This document shows positions 12,031-20,697 of a stretch of 39,982 bases of DNA, one piece after another. Under the pieces are notes generated by a model, which was not told the DNA's origin, searched no databases, and saw nothing but the letters and a program-made list of their open reading frames with translations. Numbering within the stretch: position 1 is the first letter of the stretch; the number at the start of each line of letters is the position of its first letter. Origin of the DNA: Actinomycetota bacterium (GTDB taxonomy: Bacteria > Actinomycetota > Acidimicrobiia > Acidimicrobiales > AC-9); the NCBI GenBank assembly GCA_005888295.1, contig VAWP01000045.1, positions 3,342 to 43,323 on the forward strand, read 5' to 3'. The translations under genes and the position numbers were made by a program.

Positions 12031-13087
12031 CGGGGCTGGCCCGGGCAGCCGCGGGCTGACCTATGCCGACGCCGGCGTGGACATCGGCGCCGGCGAGCAG
12101 GCGGTGAAGCGCATCAAGGACGTCGTCCGGACGACCTACCGGCCCGAGGTCATGGGCGACCTGGGCGGCTTCGGCGGCATGTTCGCCCTGGCGAGCGAGC
12201 GCTACCGCCAGCCGGTCCTGGTCGCCGCCACCGACGGCGTCGGGACCAAGGCGCTGCTGGCGTCGATGACGGCGCGGCTGGACACCATCGGCATCGACCT
12301 GGTCGCCATGTGCGTCGACGACCTGGTGTGCCAGGGAGCCGAGCCGCTGTTCCTGCTGGACTACCTGGCGACGGGGCGGCTGGACCCCGATCGCGCCGAG
12401 CGGGTGGTCAGCGGGATCGCCGAGGGGTGCCGGCAGGCGGGCTGCGCGCTCATCGGCGGAGAGATGGCCGAGCACCCCGACGCCATGGCCGCCGACACGT
12501 TCGATCTCGCCGGCTTCGCCGTCGGGGTCGTCGAGCGGGACGAGGTCCTCGGCGCCGCGCGCGTCCGTCCGGGCGACGTGCTCATCGGCCTGGTGTCCCC
12601 GGGGTTGCGCTGCAACGGGTACTCGCTCGCCCGGCGGGCGCTGCTCGAGGTGGGAGGCCGGTCGCTCGACGACCCGGCGTACGCGGGAGCCGCCCACAGC
12701 CTGGCCCAGGAGCTGATGGAGCCCTCGGTCATCTACGCCCCTGCGGTCCTCGCCCTGGCGAGGGAGGTGGGGGTGAGGGCCCTGGCCCACGTCACCGGCG
12801 GAGGCATCGCCGCCAACCTGGCCCGGGTGCTCCCCGGCGCATGCGACGCGGTGGTCGACCGTTCGACCTGGGAGGTGCCGCCGCTGTTCGCGGAGATCCA
12901 GCGGGCCGGCAGGGTGCCCGATACCGAGATGGATCGTGTCTTCAACCTCGGGGTGGGTATGGTCGCTGTGGTGGATGCCGCGGACGCTGGCCGAGCTCTT
13001 GACGTGCTGGGGGAGAATGGCCGGCGGGCCGTACCCATAGGCCGGATCCTGTCGAGCGGGGCGGGACAGGTCCACATGGAGGGCTGA
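12014..13087 (+). CDS. purM: Phosphoribosylformylglycinamidine cyclo-ligase
   Basis: LTYADAGVDIGAGEQAVKRIKDVVRTTYRPEVMGDLGGFGGMF...LVAATDGVGTKALLA; probable TTG start at 12014 overlapping the purF end (start uncertain). Confidence 0.94.
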   Translation: MPSGPDGAGPGSRGLTYADAGVDIGAGEQAVKRIKDVVRTTYRPEVMGDLGGFGGMFALASERYRQPVLVAATDGVGTKALLASMTARLDTIGIDLVAMCVDDLVCQGAEPLFLLDYLATGRLDPDRAERVVSGIAEGCRQAGCALIGGEMAEHPDAMAADTFDLAGFAVGVVERDEVLGAARVRPGDVLIGLVSPGLRCNGYSLARRALLEVGGRSLDDPAYAGAAHSLAQELMEPSVIYAPAVLALAREVGVRALAHVTGGGIAANLARVLPGACDAVVDRSTWEVPPLFAEIQRAGRVPDTEMDRVFNLGVGMVAVVDAADAGRALDVLGENGRRAVPIGRILSSGAGQVHMEG

Positions 13088-13091
13088 GCGG

Positions 13092-13496
13092 ATGCCCAGG
13101 GTGCTCGTGGTGGAGGACGAGCCCGTCATCCTGCGTCTCCTCGAGGAGACGCTGGCGGGTGACGGTGCAGACGTGGTCACCGTCCGCGACGCCGACGAGG
13201 CCCTCAAGGCCCTGGGTCAGCAGCGGTTCGACGTCGTGCTCGTCGACCTGCTGCTCCCGGGCCAGCCGGGCTGGAGGGTGGTCGAGCAGTTGCGGGACGG
13301 GACCCCGGTGGTGGTCGTGTCGGCCCGAGCCACCCCGACCAACCTGACCCGGGCCTTCGACCTCGGCGCCGTCGACGTCTTCGGCAAGCCCTTCGACCCG
13401 CTCGAGCTGAGCGCCTGCGTGAACAAGGTCGCCGGGCTGGCGGCCGAGGGTCTCGACGCCCACCGGCAGGCGGCGCGGACCCGGCGCAACGCGTGA
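13092..13496 (+). CDS. Stand-alone response regulator receiver protein
   Basis: PRVLVVEDEPVILRLLEETL...FDVVLVDLLLPGQPGWRVVEQL...VVVVSARA...DVFGKPFDPLEL: acidic pair, phospho-Asp and Lys retained; no output domain. Confidence 0.9.
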   Translation: MPRVLVVEDEPVILRLLEETLAGDGADVVTVRDADEALKALGQQRFDVVLVDLLLPGQPGWRVVEQLRDGTPVVVVSARATPTNLTRAFDLGAVDVFGKPFDPLELSACVNKVAGLAAEGLDAHRQAARTRRNA

Positions 13497-14059
13497 GGCC
13501 GGACGCTCCTCCTTCCCTGTCGGCCCTGCGTGACCACCTGCTCGCCCACTCCGTGCGTCGCGGCGACTTCGTGCTCAAGTCGGGCCGCCGGAGCAACTGG
13601 TTCGTCGACGCCAAGCAGACGGCGTGCCGGCCCGAGGGCATGCTGCTCATGGTCGACGGCGTGCTCTCGGTGCTGCCCGAGGACGTGACGGCGATCGGCG
13701 GGCTCACGATGGGTGCCGACCCGGTGGCCTTCGCCACCGCGGCTGTCGGCAACCTGCGGGGGTGGTCGCTCAAGTCCTTCAGCGTGCGCAAGGAGGCCAA
13801 GGACCACGGCGGCGGCGGGCGCATCGCCGGCGCCGTCGACCCCGGAGACCGGGTGGTGCTGACCGAGGACGCCGTGACCCGGGGGACCTCGCTGCTCGAG
13901 GCCGCCGCCGTCGTGCGGGCGGCCGGGGCCGACCCGGTGATGATCGTGACGGTCGTCGACCGCGGTGGGACGTGCGCGGCCATGGCCGAAGCCGAGGGCA
14001 TCGACTTCCGTGCCCTCGTCACCGCCCCCGACCTCGGTTTCGACTACGAGGGGCCGTAG
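13493..14059 (+). CDS. pyrE: Orotate phosphoribosyltransferase
   Basis: RRGDFVLKSGRRSNWFVDAKQTACRPEGM...VVLTEDAVTRGTSLLEAAAVVRAAGADPVMIVTVVDRGG; GTG start. Confidence 0.93.
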   Translation: MRPDAPPSLSALRDHLLAHSVRRGDFVLKSGRRSNWFVDAKQTACRPEGMLLMVDGVLSVLPEDVTAIGGLTMGADPVAFATAAVGNLRGWSLKSFSVRKEAKDHGGGGRIAGAVDPGDRVVLTEDAVTRGTSLLEAAAVVRAAGADPVMIVTVVDRGGTCAAMAEAEGIDFRALVTAPDLGFDYEGP

Positions 14060-14242
14060 GCCGGCTCGACCGTTTCTCCTCGCGACAAGTTCGGCACGCC
14101 GCAGCTCCGTCAGGCCAACCTGCAGTGCCTATACCGCATTTCCGTGGCATCAACGCGACGAGAACGAGTCGTGGCGACGGGTGGGGCGAACCTGCAGCGG
14201 TTGGACCCGGGCCCCGGACTTCCGGCGCCCGCCGCCCTCGTG

Positions 14243-16243
14243 CTACTCCGCCAGCAGAGAACGCGCCGCGACCAGGATCTCGTCGGTGCCGATGGAGACG
14301 GCGGCCTCGAGGGGGGCGGCGTAGGGCATGGCGGGGACGTCGGCCATGGCCAGGCGTCGCACGGGCGCGTCGAGGTCGAAGAAGGCGTCGGCCGCGACCA
14401 GGGCGGCCACCTCGGCGCCGACCCCGAAGCTGACGTTGTCCTCGTGCACGACCAGGACCCGCCCGCAGCGCCGGGCCGAGTCCACCACGGTGTCCCGGTC
14501 GAGGGGATTGATCGTGCGCAGGTCGACCACCTCGATCGACGCCTCGCCCTCCAGGGCCTCGGCCGCCTCGAGGGCCAGGTGGCGGTGCAGCCCGTAGGTG
14601 ACGATGGCCAGGTCGCGGCCTTCGCGGACCACCTCGGCGACCCCGATGGGGACGGTCCAGTCGCCCTCGGGGACCGGTCCCTTGATCAGGCGGTAGGTCT
14701 TCTTGTGCTCGAGGAACAGCACCGGGTCGGGATCAGCCACGGCCTCCCGGAGCATCCCGGCCACGTCCGCGGGCGTCGAGGGCACGACGACCTTGAGCCC
14801 GGCGACGTGGCCGTAGAAGGCCTCGACGGCCTGCGAGTGATAGAGGGCACCGTGGACGCCGCCTCCCCAGGGCGCCCTGATGACCAGGGGAACCTCGAAG
14901 GCGCCGTTGGAGCGGTAGTGGAGCTTGGCGGCCTCGCTCACGATCTGGTCGAACGCCGAGTGGATGAAGTCGGCGAACTGGATCTCAGCGATGGGGCGCA
15001 GCCCGGCGAGCGCCAGCCCGATACCGATCCCCACGATCGAGGACTCGGCCAGCGGTGTGTCGATCACCCGCGCGTCCCCGAAGGTCGCGTGGAGCCCCTC
15101 AGTTGCCCGAAAGACGCCGCCTCTCGGCCCCACGTCCTCGCCCAGGATCATCACCCGCTCGTCGGCGGCGAGCAGGTCGTGCTGGGCCTGGCGGAGGGCG
15201 TCCACGATCGTGCGCTCGGGGCCCGGACCCGCCGGCGGGCGCCGGTCGGATCTCGGCGGGCGGGGCTCGGCCAGATCGGCGGGCGCCCCCGGGATGGCGC
15301 CCAGGGGGCGGGCCCACACCCTGGTGAACGCGGTCGTCGCCTCGCTCGCGGCAGCCGCCTCGGCCCTGTTGGCGGCGTCCTCCACCTCGGCCTTGACCTC
15401 GGCCTCGAGCTCCTCCTCGCGTCGCTCGGACAGGAGGCGCTGCTCGATGAGGTACTGCCGCATGCGCACCAACGGGTCCTTCTTGCGCCACAGCTCGACC
15501 TCGGCGGGAGTGCGGTAGCTGCGGTCGTCGTCGTCGGAGGTGTGCCCCAGGTAGCGGTAGGTCTTGCACTCGACCAGAACGGCGCCCTCACCCTTGCGGG
15601 CGTGGCGGATGGCCGAGTGGGTCGCGGCGTAGACGTCGATGGGATCGTTGCCGTCCACGATCACGCCGGTCAACCGGTAGGAGTGGGCGTGCTCGGCGAT
15701 GTTCTCGACCGCCGACTCCTTGGAGAGGGGAACGGAGATGGCGTAGCCGTTGTTCTCGCACACGAAGACGATGGGCAGGCGGTGGATCCCGGCGAAGTTG
15801 AGCGACTCGTGGAAGTCGCCCTTCGAGGCGGCGCCGTCGCCGAAGTAGCACATGACGACGTCGTCGCGTTCCGCGTGCTTGGCCGCCAGGGCCATGCCGA
15901 CGGCGTGGGGAAGGTGGGTAGCGATCGGCGACGAGCCGCTGATGATCCGCCGGCCGGCGTGCCCCCAGTGGTTCGGCATCTGACGGCCACCCGAGCACGG
16001 GTCGTCGGGGCGGGCGAAGACCCCGAGCAGCACCTCGTACGGCGTCATCCCCAGGGCGAGCACGACCCCGAGGTCTCGGTAGTAGGGCAGGACCGGATCG
16101 ACGCCCGCCCGGGTGGCCCAGGCGGAGCCGACCTGAGCTCCCTCGTGGCCCTGCGAGCTCACCACGAAGGGGGCCTTGCCCATACGGTTGAGGGCCCAGG
16201 TCTTCTGGTCGAGCACCCGCGCCAACAGGATGGTGCGGTACAT
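14243..16243 (-). CDS. 2-oxoacid (branched-chain) dehydrogenase E1, alpha and beta subunits fused; true N-terminus probably up to about 16361 (frameshift suspected)
   Basis: Alpha part: SQGHEGAQVGSAWA...YYRDLGVVLALGMTPYEVL...VMCYFGDGAASKGDFHESLNFAG. Beta part: TIVDALRQAQHDLLAADERVMILGEDVGPRGGVFRATEGL...APWGGGVHGALYHSQAVEAFYGHVAGLKVVVPSTP. Confidence 0.92.
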   Translation of the reverse strand: MYRTILLARVLDQKTWALNRMGKAPFVVSSQGHEGAQVGSAWATRAGVDPVLPYYRDLGVVLALGMTPYEVLLGVFARPDDPCSGGRQMPNHWGHAGRRIISGSSPIATHLPHAVGMALAAKHAERDDVVMCYFGDGAASKGDFHESLNFAGIHRLPIVFVCENNGYAISVPLSKESAVENIAEHAHSYRLTGVIVDGNDPIDVYAATHSAIRHARKGEGAVLVECKTYRYLGHTSDDDDRSYRTPAEVELWRKKDPLVRMRQYLIEQRLLSERREEELEAEVKAEVEDAANRAEAAAASEATTAFTRVWARPLGAIPGAPADLAEPRPPRSDRRPPAGPGPERTIVDALRQAQHDLLAADERVMILGEDVGPRGGVFRATEGLHATFGDARVIDTPLAESSIVGIGIGLALAGLRPIAEIQFADFIHSAFDQIVSEAAKLHYRSNGAFEVPLVIRAPWGGGVHGALYHSQAVEAFYGHVAGLKVVVPSTPADVAGMLREAVADPDPVLFLEHKKTYRLIKGPVPEGDWTVPIGVAEVVREGRDLAIVTYGLHRHLALEAAEALEGEASIEVVDLRTINPLDRDTVVDSARRCGRVLVVHEDNVSFGVGAEVAALVAADAFFDLDAPVRRLAMADVPAMPYAAPLEAAVSIGTDEILVAARSLLAE

Positions 16244-16360
16244 CCCGAGCAGGTCGGCGTCGGTCAGGCCGAGCTCGCTGTGACGGTCGTGGATGTGGAG
16301 TGCGGCCAGCTCTTCCGCGCTCGTCGAGCGGGCCGGCTCAGCGATCGAGGACAGAGGCCA

Positions 16361-17449
16361 TCACCCCCCTGTGACGGTGGCTCGCGCCGCTCCGGCACGT
16401 CCCGACCGACCGTACCCCGCCAGCCTGCGCTCGGCCATGCGGTCGGCCACGTTCGTCGGGCTCGCGCCCTCGGTCTTCGCCTCGTCCAGTACCGCCATGG
16501 TGGTGTCGAAGATGGTGCGGACCCTGGTGGAGGCCAGCTCGCGCCGGTGGCTGACGAGCTCCTGGGCGATGTTGATGATCCCGCCCGCGTTGGCGACGTA
16601 GTCGGGCACGAAGGTGATGCCGGCCTCGACGAGCAGCCGGGCGCACTGCGGCTCGGCGAGCTGGTTGTTGGCCGCCCCGACGATCGCCTCGCAGCGAAGC
16701 TCGCTGATGCGCTCGGGCGTGATCACCCCCCCGAGGGCGCACGGCGAGAAGATGTCGCACTCGGCGGCGTGGGCCTGCTCGGGAGGCACCGACGCCAGCC
16801 CGAGAGCGCTCGTGGCCCTCGCCACGACGGCCTCGTCGACGTCGCTGGCCACGACGACCGCTCCCTCATCCACCAGGTGGCGGGCCAGGGCGAGACCCAC
16901 CTTGCCCACACCGCTGACCACGACGCGCCGGCCCCGGAGGTCGGGCGAGCCCCACAGGTGGGTCGCGAGCGCCAGCATGGCCTGGAGGACGCCGAGGGCG
17001 GTGGCGGCCGAGGGGTCCCCCGAACCACCCAGCGAGCGGCTGGTGCCCGTCACGTACCTGGTCTCCTGGCGCATCAGGTCCATGTCGGCCTGGGTCGTGC
17101 CCACGTCCTCGGCGGTGAGGTAGCTCCCCCCGAGGCGCTCGACGTGGCGGGCGTACGCCCGCAGCAGGGCCTCGGTCTTGATCAGGGCCGGGTCACCGAG
17201 GATCACCGCCTTGCCGCCGCCGAGGTCGAGCCCGGCGACCGCCGCCTTGTAGGTCATGGCCCTGGACAGGGCCAGCACGTCCTCCAGGGCGTCGTCCTCG
17301 TTGGCGTAGGAGCGGAAGCGGACGCCGCCGAGCGCCGGGCCCAGCTGGGTCGAGTGCACGGCGATGATCGCCCGCAGGCCGCTCGCCCCGTCGTGGCAGA
17401 ACACGACTTCCTCGTGTCCATCGCCAGCGATGCGGTCGAAGAGGTGCAC
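16361..17449 (-). CDS. Leucine/valine-type amino acid dehydrogenase (Glu/Leu/Phe/Val dehydrogenase family)
   Basis: VVFCHDGASGLRAIIAVHSTQLGPALGGVRFRSYANEDDALEDVLALSRAMTYKAAVAGLDLGGGKAVILGD...; GTG start chosen at 17449. Confidence 0.92.
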   Translation of the reverse strand: MHLFDRIAGDGHEEVVFCHDGASGLRAIIAVHSTQLGPALGGVRFRSYANEDDALEDVLALSRAMTYKAAVAGLDLGGGKAVILGDPALIKTEALLRAYARHVERLGGSYLTAEDVGTTQADMDLMRQETRYVTGTSRSLGGSGDPSAATALGVLQAMLALATHLWGSPDLRGRRVVVSGVGKVGLALARHLVDEGAVVVASDVDEAVVARATSALGLASVPPEQAHAAECDIFSPCALGGVITPERISELRCEAIVGAANNQLAEPQCARLLVEAGITFVPDYVANAGGIINIAQELVSHRRELASTRVRTIFDTTMAVLDEAKTEGASPTNVADRMAERRLAGYGRSGRAGAARATVTGG

Positions 17450-17564
17450 CTGGATCCAGGGTAGCCCCGCCGACGCCCGGTCCCGAGCGCCCCAGGGAAC
17501 GGCGGTTGGCAGCGTCCCTGGCCAGGAACTAGTCGCTCCGGGCCACAGAGATGGTCCGCTTGGT

Positions 17565-17580
17565 CTATCGACCAACAATC
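17565..17580. promoter_or_regulatory. Short perfect inverted repeat TTGGTC-tatc-GACCAA in the divergent promoter region, candidate operator
   Basis: Read directly from sequence between the Leu/Val dehydrogenase and BldC-like gene starts; function inferred only. Confidence 0.35.
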
Positions 17581-17628
17581 GGTCGTGTCGTACCTTCGAG
17601 GGAGAAACCGGACCCTGAAGGGAACTCC

Positions 17629-17868
17629 ATGCCAACCAATCCACAGCCGACACCCACCCGCGACGGGAGCTCCGCCGACCAGGGCCAGCCCGATGCCTTG
17701 CTCACGCCGGGCGAAGTGGCGACGTTGTTTCGCGTCAATCCCAAGACCGTGACCCGCTGGGCACGGGCCGGCAAGCTCACGGCCATCCGCACGCTGGGGG
17801 GACACCGGCGCTTCCGGGCGTCGGAGATCCGCGACTGCCTCGATCGCACCGAGTACGAAGAGGCCTGA
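17629..17868 (+). CDS. bldC: BldC-like MerR-type helix-turn-helix regulator
   Basis: DALLTPGEVATLFRVNPKTVTRWARAGKLTAIRTLGGHRRFRASEIRDCL closely matches Streptomyces BldC as remembered. Confidence 0.9.
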   Translation: MPTNPQPTPTRDGSSADQGQPDALLTPGEVATLFRVNPKTVTRWARAGKLTAIRTLGGHRRFRASEIRDCLDRTEYEEA

Positions 17869-18045
17869 TCCGGGGCGATCCCATCGGGCCTGCCGAGCGG
17901 GCCCGACCGACTCTCGAGGACCCGGTGGCGGCCGGGTGTGACGGGCGCCGGTGGCGGCCGGCAGGGGTGGGCTCTTGGCGGGTGCAAGCGTGGGGGGCGA
18001 CGAGGCGTTGGCCGCCCTCCTGGTAGGGCTGTACCTTCGCGGCCC

Positions 18046-19476
18046 ATGGGGACACCCAATGTGTCGTATTCCGTGTCGATCCGCGTCTCTCTCAAGCACT
18101 CGCCGGGGGCGCTCGGCCGCCTGACCACGGCGATCGGCGAGGCGGGGGGGAACATCCTCGGGCTCGACATGATCGACGTCGCCGACGACCGTATGGTGCG
18201 CGACATCACGGTGCTCGCCGTCGACGACGAGCACGTGGCCCGCATCACCAAGGCCATCGAGGCCATGGGCGAGGTGACCGTCCACAGCGTGCTCGACCGG
18301 ACGTTCCGCATGCACGTGGGCGGCAAGATCGAGGTGACCTCCAAGTCCCCGCTGGCAACCCGCGACGATCTGTCGATGGCCTACACCCCGGGGGTGGCGC
18401 GGGTCTGCCTGTCCATCGCGGACAACCCCCCGGAGGTCCACCGCTACACCATCAAGGCGAACACGGTGGCGGTGGTCACCGACGGGACCGCCGTGCTGGG
18501 GCTCGGCAACATCGGGCCCCACGCCGCCCTCCCCGTGATGGAGGGCAAGGCCATGCTGTTCAAGGAGTTCGCCGGCATCGACGCCTGGCCCGTCTGTCTG
18601 CGGGCGGACTCCGCCGACGACCTGGTCGAGGCGGTCGAGCGCCTGGAGCCCGTGTACGGAGGCATCAACCTCGAGGACATCGCCGCCCCCCGCTGCTTCG
18701 AGGTGGAGGAGCGGCTCAAGGCCAGCCTCGACATCCCCGTCTTCCACGACGACCAGCACGGCACCGCCGTCGTCGTGCTCGCTGCTCTCCGCAACGCCAT
18801 GCGGGTCGTCGGCAAGGAGATGAAAGATCTCTCGATCGTGATCGGCGGGGCCGGAGCGGCCGGGGTAGCCGTAGCCAAGATCCTCTCCGAGGCCGGGGTG
18901 GGCCACATCGTGGGCGTCGACCGCAAGGGTGCCATCTACGCCGGTCGGGGCGACACCGACGTGTCCAAGCTGTGGATGGGCGAGAACACCAACTCCGAGA
19001 TGCGCAAGGGATCGATGGGCGACGTCCTTGCAGGCGCGGACGTCTTCGTCGGAGTGAGCGGACCGGGGCTCGTCACCCGCGACCAGCTCGCGGCGATGGC
19101 CAGTAAGCCCATCGTCTTCGCCCTGGCCAACCCCGATCCCGAGATCGCCCCCGAGGACGCCGAGGGCATCGCCGCCGTGGTGGCCACGGGGCGCAGCGAC
19201 TACCCCAACCAGATCAACAACGTCCTGTGTTTCCCGGGCATCTTCCGGGGCGCCCTCGACGCCGGGGCCGTCGCCATCACCGAGCCCATGAAGCTGGCGG
19301 CGGCCGAGGCCATCGCCGCCACGGTGCCCTCGGACGAGCTCTCCCCGAGCTACATCGTCCCGTCGGTGTTCAACAAGTCTGTCGTGGCCAAGGTCGCCCA
19401 AGCCGTGGCCGAGATCGCCCGGGCCGACGATGTCGTCAGGGACAGCCCTCCGGGCCCCCTGACCCCGGCCGGCTGA
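18046..19476 (+). CDS. NAD(P)-dependent malic enzyme with N-terminal ACT domain
   Basis: ACT-like SYSVSIRVSLKHSPGALGRLTTAIGEAGGNILGLDMIDV...; malic enzyme YTPGVARVCLSIADNPPEVHRYTIKANTVAVVTDGTAVLGLGNIGPHAALPVMEGKAMLFKEFAGIDAWP. Confidence 0.94.
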   Translation: MGTPNVSYSVSIRVSLKHSPGALGRLTTAIGEAGGNILGLDMIDVADDRMVRDITVLAVDDEHVARITKAIEAMGEVTVHSVLDRTFRMHVGGKIEVTSKSPLATRDDLSMAYTPGVARVCLSIADNPPEVHRYTIKANTVAVVTDGTAVLGLGNIGPHAALPVMEGKAMLFKEFAGIDAWPVCLRADSADDLVEAVERLEPVYGGINLEDIAAPRCFEVEERLKASLDIPVFHDDQHGTAVVVLAALRNAMRVVGKEMKDLSIVIGGAGAAGVAVAKILSEAGVGHIVGVDRKGAIYAGRGDTDVSKLWMGENTNSEMRKGSMGDVLAGADVFVGVSGPGLVTRDQLAAMASKPIVFALANPDPEIAPEDAEGIAAVVATGRSDYPNQINNVLCFPGIFRGALDAGAVAITEPMKLAAAEAIAATVPSDELSPSYIVPSVFNKSVVAKVAQAVAEIARADDVVRDSPPGPLTPAG

Positions 19477-19519
19477 CGACCCCTCGCCGGCGTGCCCGGC
19501 GGCGCCGCCGGGTGACACC

Positions 19520-20344
19520 ATGGCGGCCATGACGGCCGTGATCGACGCCTGGATGCAGCACCCGACGCTCCGCTTCCTCGGCCAGGACATGTTCGAGTCG
19601 TTGCGTCGGTGGGCGGGGACCGAGATCCCCACCGAGGAGCTTCCGCTGGAGCTCACGATGGCGGCGATGGACCAGGCCTCGGTGGAGCGTGGGCTCATAT
19701 CCGCCTGGTACGGACCGGACGGTCCGCTCATCACCAACGACGAGGTGGCAGGCTTCGTCGCCCGGTACCCCGACCGACTCGTCGGCGTGGCCTCCGTCGA
19801 TCTCCGCCAACCCGTTGCCGCCGTGCGGGAGCTGCGGCGAGCGGTGCAGGATCTCGGCTTCCGGGCCCTGCGCGTCGTGCCATGGCTGTGGGGGCTCCCG
19901 CCCAACGATCGGCGTTACTACCCCCTGTACGCCGAGTGCGTGGAGCTGGGAATCCCGGTCTGCACCCAGGTCGGGCACACCGGGCCGCTGCGCACGTCGG
20001 AGACCGGTCGCCCGATCCCGTACCTGGACGACGGCGCGCTCGAGCTGCCGGACCTCGTCATCGTGGGTGGGCACATCGGGTACCCGTGGACCACGGAGAT
20101 GATCGCGCTGGCGACCAAGTACCCCAACGTGTACATCGACACCTCTGCCTACGTCTCCCACCGGTACCCGGCCGAGCTGGTGCAGTACCTACGAGGCCAC
20201 GGCCGGCGCAAGGTGTTGTTCGGCACCAACTATCCGATGATCTCGCCGGAGCGGGCCCTGGCCAAGCTCGACGCGCTCGGCCTCGACGACGAGGCGACCG
20301 ATCTGTTCCTCGCCGGCAACGCCCGGCGCGTGTTCGGCCTCTGA
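19520..20344 (+). CDS. Amidohydrolase family 2 (TIM-barrel metal-dependent hydrolase)
   Basis: GVASVDLRQPVAAVRELRRAVQDLGFRALRVVPWL...YPLYAECVELGIPVCTQVGHTGP...VIVGGHIGYPWTTEMIALATKYPNVYIDTSAY...VLFGTNYPM. Confidence 0.87.
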   Translation: MAAMTAVIDAWMQHPTLRFLGQDMFESLRRWAGTEIPTEELPLELTMAAMDQASVERGLISAWYGPDGPLITNDEVAGFVARYPDRLVGVASVDLRQPVAAVRELRRAVQDLGFRALRVVPWLWGLPPNDRRYYPLYAECVELGIPVCTQVGHTGPLRTSETGRPIPYLDDGALELPDLVIVGGHIGYPWTTEMIALATKYPNVYIDTSAYVSHRYPAELVQYLRGHGRRKVLFGTNYPMISPERALAKLDALGLDDEATDLFLAGNARRVFGL

Positions 20345-20381
20345 GAAGCTGGCGGCGGGCCTGCGTCAAGCCGCTTCGCAG

Positions 20382-20454
20382 TGGTCGGGCGCGGCATCGA
20401 TCCGCGGACCTCACGCTTTTCAGGCGCGCGCTCTACCAACTGAGCTACCCGACC
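20382..20454 (-). tRNA. tRNA-Phe (GAA)
   Basis: Minus strand GGTCGGG-TA-GCTC-AGTTGGTA-GAGC-G-CGCGC-CTGAAAA-GCGTG-AGGTC-CGCGG-ATCGATG-CCGCG-CCCGACC-A folds as a cloverleaf; CCA not encoded. Confidence 0.93.
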
Positions 20455-20489
20455 GTGGCCAGTGACCCTACCGCGATAGGAGGGTTTGG

Positions 20490-20564
20490 CGGACCTGACG
20501 GGATTTGAACCCGCGACCTCCGGCTTGACAGGCCGGCGTGCACTCCAAACTGCACCACAGGTCC
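20490..20564 (-). tRNA. tRNA-Asp (GTC)
   Basis: Minus strand GGACCTG...CTGTCAA anticodon loop...GCGGGTTCAAATCCCGT-CAGGTCC-G; CCA is encoded immediately after. Confidence 0.94.
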
Positions 20565-20598
20565 CTGGCTGGCGGGACGGCGTCCCGACGAATCCGCG

Positions 20599-20671
20599 CA
20601 CCCCCAACGGGATTCGAACCCGTGCTACCGCCTTGAAAGGGCGGCGTCCTGGGCCGCTAGACGATGGGGGC
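20599..20671 (-). tRNA. tRNA-Glu (TTC)
   Basis: Minus strand GCCCCCATCGTCTAGCGGCCCAGGACGCCGCCCTTTCAAGGCGGTAGCACGGGTTCGAATCCCGTTGGGGGTG; anticodon loop CTTTCAA. Confidence 0.95.
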
Positions 20672-20697
20672 TCGAGCTGCCCACGGGCCCTGCGAGC

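Noticed and set aside
14060-14242. Possible small gene or RNA between pyrE and the E1 gene
   Set aside because: No convincing ORF, stable hairpin or family signal; only a short repeated aacctgcag, so treated as an ordinary convergent intergenic region.
14144-17464. 1106-aa plus-strand ORF
   Set aside because: Shadow ORF on the opposite strand of the E1 and Leu/Val dehydrogenase genes; composition is a typical high-GC antisense artefact with no family resemblance.
17254-19905. 883-aa minus-strand ORF
   Set aside because: Antisense to the malic enzyme and amidohydrolase; its C-terminal end only overlaps the real dehydrogenase out of frame.
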